A stretch of 64,000 nucleotides of DNA from the IMG/VR virus record IMGVR_UViG_3300043446_004500, positions 62,001 through 126,000 of that record; one strand, written 5' to 3'. The position numbers were made by a program, and so were the translations under genes. The notes below the pieces were generated by a model. It worked only from the letters and a program-made list of their open reading frames with translations. It was not told the DNA's origin and searched no databases. The stretch is from a virus. Below, in pieces: positions 22,631 to 29,739 of the stretch; the first letter of the stretch is position 1, and the number at the start of each line of letters is the position of its first letter.

Positions 22631-23165
22631 AAAACCATTAGAAACTCTTCCAACAAATCCTTTTGTATTTGAAATTCTAGAACTTGCTTCTAAACAAAGA
22701 AGTAATGCAAAGAAAGTAGAAGTTCTAAAAACATATGAACACGATTCTCTTAAGACTGTTTTTATTTGGAATTTTGATGATTCTGTGATTTCTCTTCTTC
22801 CTGAAGGAGAAGTTCCTTATGGGAATGCTGATCAGCAATCCGTATATTCCGGAACTTTATCGGAGAATCTTAAAAAAGAAGCATACGGTGGAGAATCTGC
22901 CACAGGACAAGATCTAGATGGTCGTGGTAGAACTTCATTACGCAGAGAGTATCAAAATCTCTACCACTATGTAAAAGGTGGAAACAATACTCTTACTACA
23001 ATTCGTAGAGAGATGATGTTTATTAATCTCCTACAAGGACTTCATCCAAAAGAAGCAGAAGTAATAATTCTTACTAAGGATAAAAAACTTACTGATAAAT
23101 ACAAAATAAGTTTTGATAATGTAAAAGAGGCTTATCCTGATATTCAATGGGGTGGTCGTTCATGA
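22599..23165 (+). CDS. Conserved phage hypothetical protein (DUF6433-like)
   Basis: About 188 residues from ATG 22599 (a TTG at 22587 lies upstream). The start overlaps the acidic tail of the previous gene by 32 bp in another frame. NPFVFEILELASKQRSNAKKVEVLKTYEHDSLKTVFIWNFDDSV is the segment I associate with DUF6433 proteins of T4-like cyanophages. C-terminal KEAEVIILTKDKKL and VKEAYPDIQWGG. Function unknown; overlaps the next gene as ATGA. Confidence 0.65.
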   Translation: MTTTTKTKRTEKPLETLPTNPFVFEILELASKQRSNAKKVEVLKTYEHDSLKTVFIWNFDDSVISLLPEGEVPYGNADQQSVYSGTLSENLKKEAYGGESATGQDLDGRGRTSLRREYQNLYHYVKGGNNTLTTIRREMMFINLLQGLHPKEAEVIILTKDKKLTDKYKISFDNVKEAYPDIQWGGRS

Positions 23166-23497
23166 GTGTAGCAGTAAGCACGGAGAAAGATATGGCAGAT
23201 TATGGAAACGAAGAAAGAGAAGTTCTGCCCTCTAAATATGGTTGTGAAGTTCTTCTAGAAAAAACAACACTGGCAAAAGCAAAAGATTCTTCATTTCCAA
23301 ATGATGCTTATCTAATTTGGTATGAACTAAAAGGAAAAGAACATATGGACTTAGTTCGTGGAACAAGAGTTCGTATTTTTGATATGTACTATGACAAATA
23401 TGGTCCTGGTGCTATTAAAAAAATTGATTTTGGTTATGGTCGTGTGAGCCCCAAATTGTGGGGTTATAAACAACCTGAAAAGAAGAAAAGAAAATGA
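23162..23497 (+). CDS. Hypothetical basic protein
   Basis: A 111-residue protein from ATG 23162, chosen for the ATGA overlap. Contains AYLIWYELKGKEHMDLVRGTRVRIFDMYYDKYG, a beta-rich core, and ends in KKKRK. No family recognised; part of a chain of coupled small genes. Confidence 0.6.
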   Translation: MSVAVSTEKDMADYGNEEREVLPSKYGCEVLLEKTTLAKAKDSSFPNDAYLIWYELKGKEHMDLVRGTRVRIFDMYYDKYGPGAIKKIDFGYGRVSPKLWGYKQPEKKKRK

Positions 23498-23706
23498 GTG
23501 CTGGATTTGGGGGAGATCCTAATCAGGGAAGAACTGGTAAGGACTTAAGTATCAATATTGATCTAGATAATGTTGACTTTATTTTAAGGCAATATAAAAA
23601 GATTAAAAAATATCAAAAATCATCTCTGTATGCTATCAAAACAATGGACGGCACAGAAGAGATTGTGAGTTCATTGATTAAAGAGGCGGAGGATAATCCA
23701 CTATAA
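23494..23706 (+). CDS. 70-residue hypothetical protein
   Basis: Gly-rich start (SAGFGGDPNQGRTG), then LSINIDLDNVDFILRQYKKIKKYQ, likely one strand and one helix. ATGA overlap with the gene before; ends directly before speD. Unknown function. Confidence 0.6.
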   Translation: MSAGFGGDPNQGRTGKDLSINIDLDNVDFILRQYKKIKKYQKSSLYAIKTMDGTEEIVSSLIKEAEDNPL

Positions 23707-24033
23707 ATGGGAAAGCATTATCTACTTAACTTGTATGGATGCTCGTTTGTTCTTTTGGACGACGAGCGTTGTCTTATAGACCTATTAGAAAACGCAGCAG
23801 CAGCAAGTGGTGCTACTGTGGTTCAGACAATTTCAAAAAAGTTTGAACCACAGGGAGTCACTGTAATTTGTTTGTTGTCGGAAAGTCATATTAGCATTCA
23901 TACATGGCCAGAAGAAGGTAAAGCAGCAGTAGATGTTTATACTTGTGGAGACTGCAACCCAAAGATTGGATGTGATATAATCATTCAACAATTATATGCA
24001 ACTAATCATACTCTGAGTTATATTGAAAGATAA
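23707..24033 (+). CDS. speD: S-adenosylmethionine decarboxylase (class 1B)
   Basis: A 108-residue pro-enzyme. LLSESHISIHTWPE contains the self-cleavage site before the Ser that becomes the pyruvoyl cofactor, and YTCGDC supplies the conserved Cys. It makes decarboxylated SAM, the aminopropyl donor for spermidine. Polyamines may neutralise packaged DNA or aid photosystem function; speD is a known accessory gene of some cyanophages. It starts immediately after the preceding stop. Confidence 0.93.
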   Translation: MGKHYLLNLYGCSFVLLDDERCLIDLLENAAAASGATVVQTISKKFEPQGVTVICLLSESHISIHTWPEEGKAAVDVYTCGDCNPKIGCDIIIQQLYATNHTLSYIER

Positions 24034-24041
24034 ATTTTGTA

Positions 24042-24069
24042 TTGAATTATACAAAATAAATCTTATACA
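24042..24069 (+). promoter_or_regulatory. Promoter in front of the glutamine riboswitch
   Basis: TTGAAT (24042-24047) and TATACA (24064-24069), 16 bp apart. The expected start falls at the first base of the riboswitch P1 stem. Confidence 0.65.
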
Positions 24070-24075
24070 TATTTT

Positions 24076-24124
24076 ACGTTCATCACATTATGTGACGGAA
24101 GTACCATTTAGGGAAGGAACGCAC
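24076..24124 (+). promoter_or_regulatory. Downstream-peptide motif (glutamine-II riboswitch)
   Basis: P1 is CGTTC (24077-24081) with GAACG (24117-24121); an inner hairpin is TCACA/TGTGA (24082-24086, 24091-24095). The conserved strings GACGGAAGTA and GGAAGGAACGCACC match what I know of the glnA / Downstream-peptide RNA family, whose ligand is L-glutamine. The class is named for the short ORF that follows, and one is present 27 nt downstream. Family members occur in marine cyanobacteria and cyanophages. Confidence 0.85.
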
Positions 24125-24151
24125 CAATACCAAAAGTAAAGGAGCAAACCA

Positions 24152-24238
24152 ATGGCACTTATTCTGATTAAACAGAAACTTCTCAAAGAGCAACGTCTTC
24201 GTGAAGCACAACTTTATATGGCATCACGACTTGCCTGA
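24152..24238 (+). CDS. 28-residue peptide under the glutamine riboswitch
   Basis: ATG 24152 with AAAGGAG (24138-24144) as ribosome site, TGA 24238, then a strong terminator, so the riboswitch and peptide form a stand-alone unit. The peptide is helical and basic: IKQKLLKEQRLREAQLYMASRLA. In cyanobacteria glutamine riboswitches control small glutamine-synthetase inactivating factors; the Arg-rich helix vaguely resembles these, but similarity cannot be shown here. Confidence 0.75.
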   Translation: MALILIKQKLLKEQRLREAQLYMASRLA

Positions 24239-24242
24239 TATC

Positions 24243-24271
24243 AGAGGGGACTTGACTCCCCTCTTTTTTTT
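24243..24271 (+). terminator. Strong terminator of the riboswitch unit
   Basis: AGAGGGGA (24243-24250), loop CTTGAC, TCCCCTCT (24257-24264), eight T. Perfect 8-bp stem. Confidence 0.93.
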
Positions 24272-24280
24272 GTCTATAAT
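24252..24280 (+). promoter_or_regulatory. Promoter nested in the terminator
   Basis: TTGACT (24252-24257) lies in the terminator loop, TATAAT (24275-24280) follows after 17 bp. Drives the 54-residue gene and thyX. Confidence 0.85.
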
Positions 24281-24303
24281 TGATTGCGTGAGAGTTCTAT
24301 CAA

Positions 24304-24468
24304 ATGAACAAAGAAAAATTAAAATTAATCGTAAGAAATCTTGAACTGCTTGTTCAATCACTAAAAGAAGAACTTGATTTGGAAGATAGACCACAATATA
24401 ATTACGAAGAAATTACATCTAATTTAACTGATTACGACGAAGTATTTTATGACGAAGACGATGAATGA
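24304..24468 (+). CDS. 54-residue acidic hypothetical protein
   Basis: ATG 24304 to TGA 24468. An N-terminal amphipathic helix (KLKLIVRNLELLVQSLKEELDLE) could form a coiled coil; the end is strongly acidic (YDEVFYDEDDE). Overlaps thyX by 8 bp (ATGAATGA). First gene after a clear promoter, so expression is likely. Family unknown. Confidence 0.6.
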   Translation: MNKEKLKLIVRNLELLVQSLKEELDLEDRPQYNYEEITSNLTDYDEVFYDEDDE

Positions 24469-25183
24469 ATTCTTAACAGAGTTTGAGTTTATGAAACCCG
24501 AAGTAAAACTAGTATCAGTAACACCAGATGCAGAAAAGCATATGGCATATTGTGCTCGGGTTTCAAATCCATCAAATCAAACAAACCAAAAGTTTGCAGG
24601 ACTTCTCAAATACTGCATTGAACACCAACATTGGAGTATCTTTGAACAGGCAATCATGACAGTAGAAATCAATACTACAAGAGGTATTGCTGCTCAAATT
24701 CTACGTCATAGGTCATTTACTTTTCAGGAGTTTTCCCAAAGGTATGCTGATACCAATCTTCTAAATCAAACTATTCCTCTTCCTGAACTTCGTCGTCAAG
24801 ACACAAAGAACCGACAGAACTCAATTGATGATCTTCCAGACTATTTGAAACTTACTCTACTAGAAGACATTCGTGTTCTGTTTGAGCAGTCGCAGAGAGT
24901 CTACAACCGTCTTCTGGACAAAGGAGTAGCAAAGGAGTGTGCAAGGTTTGTACTACCCTTAGCAACCCCTACAAGACTCTACATGACAGGTTCTGTGAGG
25001 TCTTGGATTCATTACATCAATCTTCGTGCTGGACATGGAACACAGAAAGAACATATGGATATTGCTGAGGCAATTCGTTGTATTTTTACTTGTCAATTCC
25101 CAGCAGTTTCTTCTGCTCTTGATTGGACTCGTGATAACTGTGTCGATTGTGAAAGTATTCAACCATCAGTTCGTATAGACTAA
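24461..25183 (+). CDS. thyX: Flavin-dependent thymidylate synthase ThyX
   Basis: About 240 residues; ATG 24461 is chosen for its 8-bp overlap with the gene before, though 24449 is in frame. RHRSFTFQEFS near residue 85 is exactly the ThyX motif RHRx7S that binds dUMP and FAD, followed by QRYA; the C-terminal SVRSWIHYINLRAG.GTQKEH block is also typical. It makes dTMP from dUMP with methylene-THF and NADPH, linking to the NADPH-yielding talC-zwf-gnd unit. ThyX is common in cyanobacteria and their phages. Confidence 0.95.
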   Translation: MNEFLTEFEFMKPEVKLVSVTPDAEKHMAYCARVSNPSNQTNQKFAGLLKYCIEHQHWSIFEQAIMTVEINTTRGIAAQILRHRSFTFQEFSQRYADTNLLNQTIPLPELRRQDTKNRQNSIDDLPDYLKLTLLEDIRVLFEQSQRVYNRLLDKGVAKECARFVLPLATPTRLYMTGSVRSWIHYINLRAGHGTQKEHMDIAEAIRCIFTCQFPAVSSALDWTRDNCVDCESIQPSVRID

Positions 25184-25212
25184 ATATTGACATATAAAAT
25201 GGAGGAATAAAT

Positions 25213-25461
25213 TTGGCGACTTATCCTGTTGTTAATACAAAAACTGGTGAGCAAAAAGAAGTTGTCATCAGTGTTCATGAGTGGGATCAGTGGAAAAAAG
25301 ATAATCCAGACTGGACAAGAGATTGGAGTGATCCTTCAACTTGCCCTGCTTCTGGAGAAGTTGGTGAAGTTTATGATCGTCTTAAAAAATCTCATCCAGG
25401 TTGGAACCAAATCTTACATAAAGCAAGCAAGGTTCCGGGATCAAAAGTTAAACCAGTTTAA
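25213..25461 (+). CDS. Conserved cyanophage hypothetical protein with TTG start
   Basis: An 82-residue protein. GGAGGA (25201-25206) stands 6 bp before TTG 25213, which must be the start because no ATG lies in frame. Trp-rich middle (HEWDQWKKDNPDWTRDWSDPSTCP) and a basic end (HKASKVPGSKVKPV). I recognise the type from T4-like cyanophages but know no function; perhaps structural or DNA-binding. Confidence 0.65.
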   Translation: MATYPVVNTKTGEQKEVVISVHEWDQWKKDNPDWTRDWSDPSTCPASGEVGEVYDRLKKSHPGWNQILHKASKVPGSKVKPV

Positions 25462-25505
25462 TCCATGTTATAATATAAATAGTTTATATTATTCCAACCT
25501 GGTTT
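25450..25505 (+). promoter_or_regulatory. Nested hairpins with a late promoter inside, ahead of the HNH gene
   Basis: Outer stem AAACCAG (25450-25456) / CTGGTTT (25499-25505) ends at the base before the HNH ATG. Inner stem ATAATATAAA (25470-25479) / TTTATATTAT (25483-25492) is 10 bp with loop TAG. TATAAATA, a perfect late box, is at 25474-25481, inside the inner stem. Early read-through RNA would fold over the start region; late RNA would lack the 5' arms. Confidence 0.65.
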
Positions 25506-26108
25506 ATGCGTAAAAATTATACAAAACATCCAGAAATAAAAGTTGGGGATAAATTTTATTTTCTTGAAGTTATATCTCCTCCTTTTTTTGAAACATATCC
25601 AAATGGAAAAAAAAGAAAAAAACTTTTATGTAGATGTATTTGTGGAAAAGAAAAAATTTTTAGATATGATAGTTTTGTATGTAAAAATGAATTAGACAGA
25701 GCAAAAAGTTGCGGATGCAAACATGTTTATAGAAACAATCTTAATGCTCAAAAAAGAAGAAAACCTGAGAGTGTTTACAGATACATTTATGAACAATATC
25801 AATCTAGTGCTAAAACTAGAAATATAGATTTTTTATTGACAAAAGATGAATATATTGAAATTGTAAAGAAAAATTGTAATTATTGTGGAGAACCTGCACC
25901 AGTTAAACAACCAAATAGAGGAAAGGAAAAATACGTAGGAGTTCCTGTTACATATAATGGAATTGATAGGATAGATAGTAATAGAGGATACGAAAAAGAA
26001 AATTGTGTATCTTGTTGCACTAAATGTAATTATATGAAAAGTGATATGGATGTATCTTTATTTACTGAACACATTTTAAAAATTGCAAACCATTTACAGA
26101 AATTTTAA
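25506..26108 (+). CDS. HNH homing endonuclease
   Basis: A 200-residue protein. N-terminal Cys pairs (LCRCICGKEK, SCGCKH) look like a zinc-binding domain, followed by a helical part and NCNYCGEP, then NGIDRIDSNRGYEKENCVSCCTKCNYMKSDMD, the ending of HNH/endonuclease-VII-like phage enzymes with two CxxC zinc ligands. It is inserted between a conserved gene and phoH and has its own leader, typical of a mobile free-standing gene. AT-richer than phoH. Confidence 0.85.
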   Translation: MRKNYTKHPEIKVGDKFYFLEVISPPFFETYPNGKKRKKLLCRCICGKEKIFRYDSFVCKNELDRAKSCGCKHVYRNNLNAQKRRKPESVYRYIYEQYQSSAKTRNIDFLLTKDEYIEIVKKNCNYCGEPAPVKQPNRGKEKYVGVPVTYNGIDRIDSNRGYEKENCVSCCTKCNYMKSDMDVSLFTEHILKIANHLQKF

Positions 26109-26863
26109 TGGCAAGAAGAAATCGGAAGGAAGATCAACCAATTGGTGTTGGAATGACTGCTAAGCAGATGAAGAGGAAAAAACCAATCAACTCAGATTTA
26201 ATGAGAGAGATTGAACCTTTAACAGAAAATCAAAAACTATTGTATTCTGCTTACGAAAAGAATCAGAATATCGTAGCATATGGATGTGCTGGTACTGGTA
26301 AAACCTTTATCACTCTCTATAATGCACTTCAAGATGTTTTAGATGAAAGAAGTCCTTACGAAAAAATTTATATTGTAAGATCTCTTGTTGCTACCCGTGA
26401 GATTGGATTCCTTCCTGGAGATCATGAAGATAAATCCTCTCTCTATCAAATTCCGTATAAGAACATGGTTAAGTACATGTTCCAACTTCCTACAGATGCT
26501 GACTTTGAGATGCTCTATGGAAACCTCAAAACTCAAGGAACGATTAGTTTTTGGAGTACTTCTTTTATTAGGGGAACTACTCTGGACAATGCAATCATTA
26601 TCGTAGATGAATTTCAAAACCTAAACTACCATGAGTTAGATTCTATTATTACCCGTGTTGGTGAAAATAGTAAAATTATGTTCTGTGGTGATGCAACTCA
26701 GAGTGATCTGATCCGAACAAATGAAAAGAATGGAATCATTGATTTTATGAAGGTTCTTCGCATCATGCCTTCAATGGATATTATTGAATTTGGTGTTGAT
26801 GATATTGTTCGTTCTGGTCTAGTTAAGGAGTATATTCTTGCAAAAATGCAAATAGGTGTATGA
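26108..26863 (+). CDS. phoH: PhoH-like ATPase
   Basis: A 251-residue protein. LTENQKLLYSAYEKNQNIVAYGCAGTGKTFI contains the Walker A motif, AIIIVDEFQN the Walker B, and FCGDATQSDLIR the sensor region. PhoH proteins are predicted RNA helicase or ATPase-type enzymes; phoH is a marker gene of marine phages, though its link to phosphate stress in phages is unproven. It shares one base with the HNH stop and overlaps the nuclease gene as ATGA. Confidence 0.94.
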   Translation: MARRNRKEDQPIGVGMTAKQMKRKKPINSDLMREIEPLTENQKLLYSAYEKNQNIVAYGCAGTGKTFITLYNALQDVLDERSPYEKIYIVRSLVATREIGFLPGDHEDKSSLYQIPYKNMVKYMFQLPTDADFEMLYGNLKTQGTISFWSTSFIRGTTLDNAIIIVDEFQNLNYHELDSIITRVGENSKIMFCGDATQSDLIRTNEKNGIIDFMKVLRIMPSMDIIEFGVDDIVRSGLVKEYILAKMQIGV

Positions 26864-27540
26864 GTTTTATTCATCATAATTTTCTAGGTGATATTGAATT
26901 AGAAAAGAAAGAAACAAACGGCATCCGCCTTTACCATCTTCCTGATGGACAGTGGGTGCCTTCTATTACTTCTGTTACTTCATTTTATAATCGTCAAATC
27001 TTTATTGACTGGCGAAAACGAGTAGGACTTGAAGAAGCAAATCGCATTACCAAAAGAGCAACTGCAAGAGGAACTGATTTCCACCTAATCTGCCAAGATT
27101 ATCTTGAAAACAAAGAACTTGAATGGAATGATTATCAACCTCTGACAAAGATTATGTTTCATTATGCTAAACCTTATCTTGATAAGATAAATAATATTCA
27201 TGCAATTGAAAGAACTTTGTACTCTCAGTATTTTGGACTTGCTGGACGAGTTGACTGTATTGCTGAGTATGAAGGAGAACTTGCAGTTATAGACTTTAAA
27301 ACTTCAGATAAAATCAAGCCAGAAAAATGGATTGAGAATTATTTTGTTCAAGAGATGTTTTATGCATCTGCTTATTATGAGATGACTGGAAAACCAATTA
27401 AAAAACTGATTACATTAATGGTGACTCCTGGTGGAGAAGTTAAAGTATTTGACAAAAGAAACAAAGGGGATTATATTAAACTATTAGTTCGGTATATTAA
27501 AGAATTTGTACATCACAATATTAGGGAAAATGGAGAATGA
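26860..27540 (+). CDS. PD-(D/E)XK exonuclease (MGME1/Cas4-like)
   Basis: A 226-residue protein. GLAGRVDCIAEYEGELAVIDFKTSDK near residues 127-152 contains the catalytic Asp and the DxK of the PD-(D/E)XK nuclease fold, followed by the usual QEMFYASAYYEMTG helix with its Gln. Similar phage proteins are annotated as exonucleases related to mitochondrial MGME1. It lies in the replication block with gp33, gp59 and gp32, so a role in recombination or DNA end processing is likely. Confidence 0.82.
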   Translation: MSFIHHNFLGDIELEKKETNGIRLYHLPDGQWVPSITSVTSFYNRQIFIDWRKRVGLEEANRITKRATARGTDFHLICQDYLENKELEWNDYQPLTKIMFHYAKPYLDKINNIHAIERTLYSQYFGLAGRVDCIAEYEGELAVIDFKTSDKIKPEKWIENYFVQEMFYASAYYEMTGKPIKKLITLMVTPGGEVKVFDKRNKGDYIKLLVRYIKEFVHHNIRENGE

Positions 27541-27787
27541 ATTAGAGAAAGCATTAGAAAATAAATTTTATTGCCCATCTAAATTCGCACAAGAAATTGA
27601 AAATCTTGTGAGGTATAACAATGACATGAATTATATTGATGCTATTGTTTATTTTTGTGAGCAGAATAATCTAGATTTAGAATCTGTTCCAAAACTAATT
27701 TCAAAGCCACTTAAAGAAAAAATTCGTTATGAAGCAATGGAACTTAATTTTCTGAAAAAGACCTCCCGAGCAAAATTAATCTTTTAA
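27530..27787 (+). CDS. 33: Late-transcription co-activator gp33
   Basis: An 85-residue protein from ATG 27530. The middle (MNYIDAIVYFCEQNNLDL) and C-terminus (KEKIRYEAMELNFLKKTSRAKLIF) match the layout of T4 gp33, whose hydrophobic tail binds the sliding clamp while the body bridges RNA polymerase and gp55. It enables late promoters such as the TATAAATA boxes in this window. Overlaps the nuclease gene by 11 bp and the gp59 start by 1 bp. Recognised mainly by position and pattern. Confidence 0.72.
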   Translation: MENELEKALENKFYCPSKFAQEIENLVRYNNDMNYIDAIVYFCEQNNLDLESVPKLISKPLKEKIRYEAMELNFLKKTSRAKLIF

Positions 27788-28383
27788 TGGTCCCTTTTGA
27801 TTGCTATAAAACATATCTTGCATTAAAAAATCATTTCACAAAAGATAGTTACGACTATCATAAGTATTGTAAAAAAACTAGAGCAACTGTTCAATCTTTT
27901 TATAAGAGGAAAGATAGGTTTTTCTTTGAAAAAATGTCCAGACAAAGAAATGAAAAGGAAGTAGAAGATTTCTTTGTAGCAAATTTTGTTTCTTGTAATG
28001 ATCCAGAATCTTTATGGATTGGTGAAATAATTAAAGAAGGAGAAGGTAGGTATAGGAATTGGCAGAAAAAACTGCAGTCCTTATCCTACCTTTTTAAAGA
28101 AGAATCTCAGTCTCTCTTTGAAGAGAATAAGTTTGATGATGTTTTTAATTGTTCTAAAGGTCATCCCCCTCTTCTAAAAAAATTCCTTATTGGGAAAATT
28201 AGTCTAGAAACATTGGTAATTTATGATAAAATATTCCTATTTGGGAATAAGTTTGATAAGAAACTTCAAGATCCAGTGTGGGAAACCGTAAGTCGTAGAA
28301 TTAAAAAATATAGTCCGTTTCTAAATATTGATGTATTTCTTTATCGTAAAATTTTAAAAGAATTGATCCTGGGGGAAAAATGA
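27787..28383 (+). CDS. 59: Helicase loader gp59
   Basis: A 198-residue all-helical basic protein. PFDCYKTYLALKNHFTKDSYDYHKYCKKTRAT..YKRKDRFFFEKMSR is the N-terminal HMG-like part of gp59, and LLKKFLIGKISLETLVIYDKIF fits the C-terminal part. gp59 loads the gp41 helicase on gp32-coated DNA at forks. The gene order gp33-gp59-(DUF1825)-gp32 mirrors the T4 gene order 33-59-32. Confidence 0.85.
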   Translation: MVPFDCYKTYLALKNHFTKDSYDYHKYCKKTRATVQSFYKRKDRFFFEKMSRQRNEKEVEDFFVANFVSCNDPESLWIGEIIKEGEGRYRNWQKKLQSLSYLFKEESQSLFEENKFDDVFNCSKGHPPLLKKFLIGKISLETLVIYDKIFLFGNKFDKKLQDPVWETVSRRIKKYSPFLNIDVFLYRKILKELILGEK

Positions 28384-28724
28384 GTTTTTTTGAATCTGAA
28401 GTTGTTCGTGCTGAAATGGTAGAAATATCAGAACTTCAAGAAGAAATATATTCTAATGTATTTGAATTTCCTAGTATGTCAAAAGAGGAAAAAATTGAAC
28501 ATGTCAACATATTAGAAAAACTTCTTGACAAACAAAAAGTTTTGTATACACGTTTGAGTTTATCTGATGATCCAGAAGCCCAGGAAATGAAAGAAAGAGT
28601 TATTGAATCTGCTCAATTGATGGGACTTCCTCCCAATGTTGACATGAATGTTATTTTTAACAACATGTCAAAAATGCTTGAGGTCATGAAAGAGCAGATT
28701 GACAAAACGGGTTCCGACCTGTAA
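28380..28724 (+). CDS. DUF1825-like protein
   Basis: A 114-residue helical protein that starts SFFESEVVRAEMVEISELQEEIY, like the DUF1825 proteins that are almost confined to cyanobacteria. The rest is a Met-rich helix (MKERVIESAQLMGLPPNVDMNVIFNNMSKMLEVM). Function unknown. ATGA overlap with gp59. The promoter of gp32 is inside its last codons. Confidence 0.72.
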   Translation: MSFFESEVVRAEMVEISELQEEIYSNVFEFPSMSKEEKIEHVNILEKLLDKQKVLYTRLSLSDDPEAQEMKERVIESAQLMGLPPNVDMNVIFNNMSKMLEVMKEQIDKTGSDL

Positions 28725-28727
28725 AAT
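28699..28727 (+). promoter_or_regulatory. Promoter of gp32 inside the DUF1825 gene
   Basis: TTGACA (28699-28704) and TAAAAT (28722-28727) with 17 bp between. Gives gp32 its own transcript in addition to read-through. Confidence 0.8.
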
Positions 28728-28730
28728 AAA

Positions 28731-28772
28731 GAGGTACACAAAGGCCAAATCCAATTTAATCCGAGGTACACA
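28731..28772 (+). repeat. Repeated ribosome-site element before gp32
   Basis: GAGGTACACA occurs at 28731-28740 and again at 28763-28772, the second copy running into the gp32 ATG. Both contain the GAGG of a ribosome site; the 22 nt between are C/A-rich and look unstructured. Confidence 0.7.
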
Positions 28773-29731
28773 TGTCTAATTTCGCAAATCTTAAAAAACA
28801 ATCTTCCGTTGGTTCACTTACCGAAAAACTAGTGAAGCAAGTAGAGAAGATGAACTCCACTTCTGGTGGTTCTGATGAACGTCTCTGGAAACCAGAAATG
28901 GATAAAACTGGAGTAGGTTCAGCAGTTATTCGTTTCCTTCCTGCCCCTGATGGAGAAGAACTTCCTTGGGTCAAGATGTATTCCCATGGATTCCAAGGTC
29001 CTGGTGGTTGGTATATTGAAAACTCACTAACAACTCTTAGTCAAAAAGATCCCGTTACTGAGTACAACCGTATGCTCTGGAACAGTGGTAATCCTAAAGA
29101 TCAAGACACTGTACGTAAGCAAAAACGCAAACTCTCTTACTACAGCAATATTTACGTCGTAAAGGATCCTCTTCATCCTGAGAATGAAGGTAAGGTATTC
29201 CTCTTCAAGTATGGTAAGAAAATCTTTGATAAGATTCTGAATGCTATGCAACCTGAGTTTGATGATGAAGAACCAATCAATCCATTTGATTTCTGGAAAG
29301 GTGCTAACTTCCGTCTGAAGATTCGTAAGGTAGAAGGTTACTGGAACTATGACAAGTCAGAGTTTGATTCATCTTCACCTCTTCTAGATGATGACGATGC
29401 ACTAGAAGCACTATGGAAAAAAGAGCATTCTCTCTCTGCTCTGATTGCTCCAGATCAATTTAAAACCTACGAGGAACTTGAGAAACGTCTGAACTATGTT
29501 CTGGGAATTAATCAGACAAGTTCTCCTACTCAATCCCGTGCTGTGGTTGAACAAGAAGATGATTATGAATCATATTCTCAACCAGTAAGTCGTGAAGAAA
29601 AAGTAATGGAAGAACTAGAACAATCTTATACTCGTTCTAAGTCACCTTCACCATCACTTCCTAAAATCACACAGGATGATGAGGATGAAGATGATGCTCT
29701 CAGTTACTTCCAACGACTTGCAGAAGATTGA
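28772..29731 (+). CDS. 32: Single-stranded DNA-binding protein gp32
   Basis: A 319-residue protein. The basic N-terminal part (FANLKKQSS) is the cooperativity region, residues about 45-230 form the OB core (VIRFLPAPDGEELPWVKMYSHGF, YYSNIYVVKDPLHPENEGKVFLFKYGKKIFDKI, GANFRLKIRKVEGYWNYDKSEF), and the end is acidic (DDEDEDDALSYF), as in T4 gp32, where it recruits partners. The T4 Cys/His zinc ligands are not visible, as in other cyanophage gp32. Own promoter and a duplicated ribosome-site leader suggest autoregulation. Confidence 0.95.
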   Translation: MSNFANLKKQSSVGSLTEKLVKQVEKMNSTSGGSDERLWKPEMDKTGVGSAVIRFLPAPDGEELPWVKMYSHGFQGPGGWYIENSLTTLSQKDPVTEYNRMLWNSGNPKDQDTVRKQKRKLSYYSNIYVVKDPLHPENEGKVFLFKYGKKIFDKILNAMQPEFDDEEPINPFDFWKGANFRLKIRKVEGYWNYDKSEFDSSSPLLDDDDALEALWKKEHSLSALIAPDQFKTYEELEKRLNYVLGINQTSSPTQSRAVVEQEDDYESYSQPVSREEKVMEELEQSYTRSKSPSPSLPKITQDDEDEDDALSYFQRLAED

Positions 29732-29739
29732 TTAACTGA

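Noticed and set aside
25189-25215. TTGACA at 25188 as promoter for the TTG-start gene
   Set aside because: No acceptable -10 lies 16-18 bp downstream; the sequence there is the ribosome site and start.
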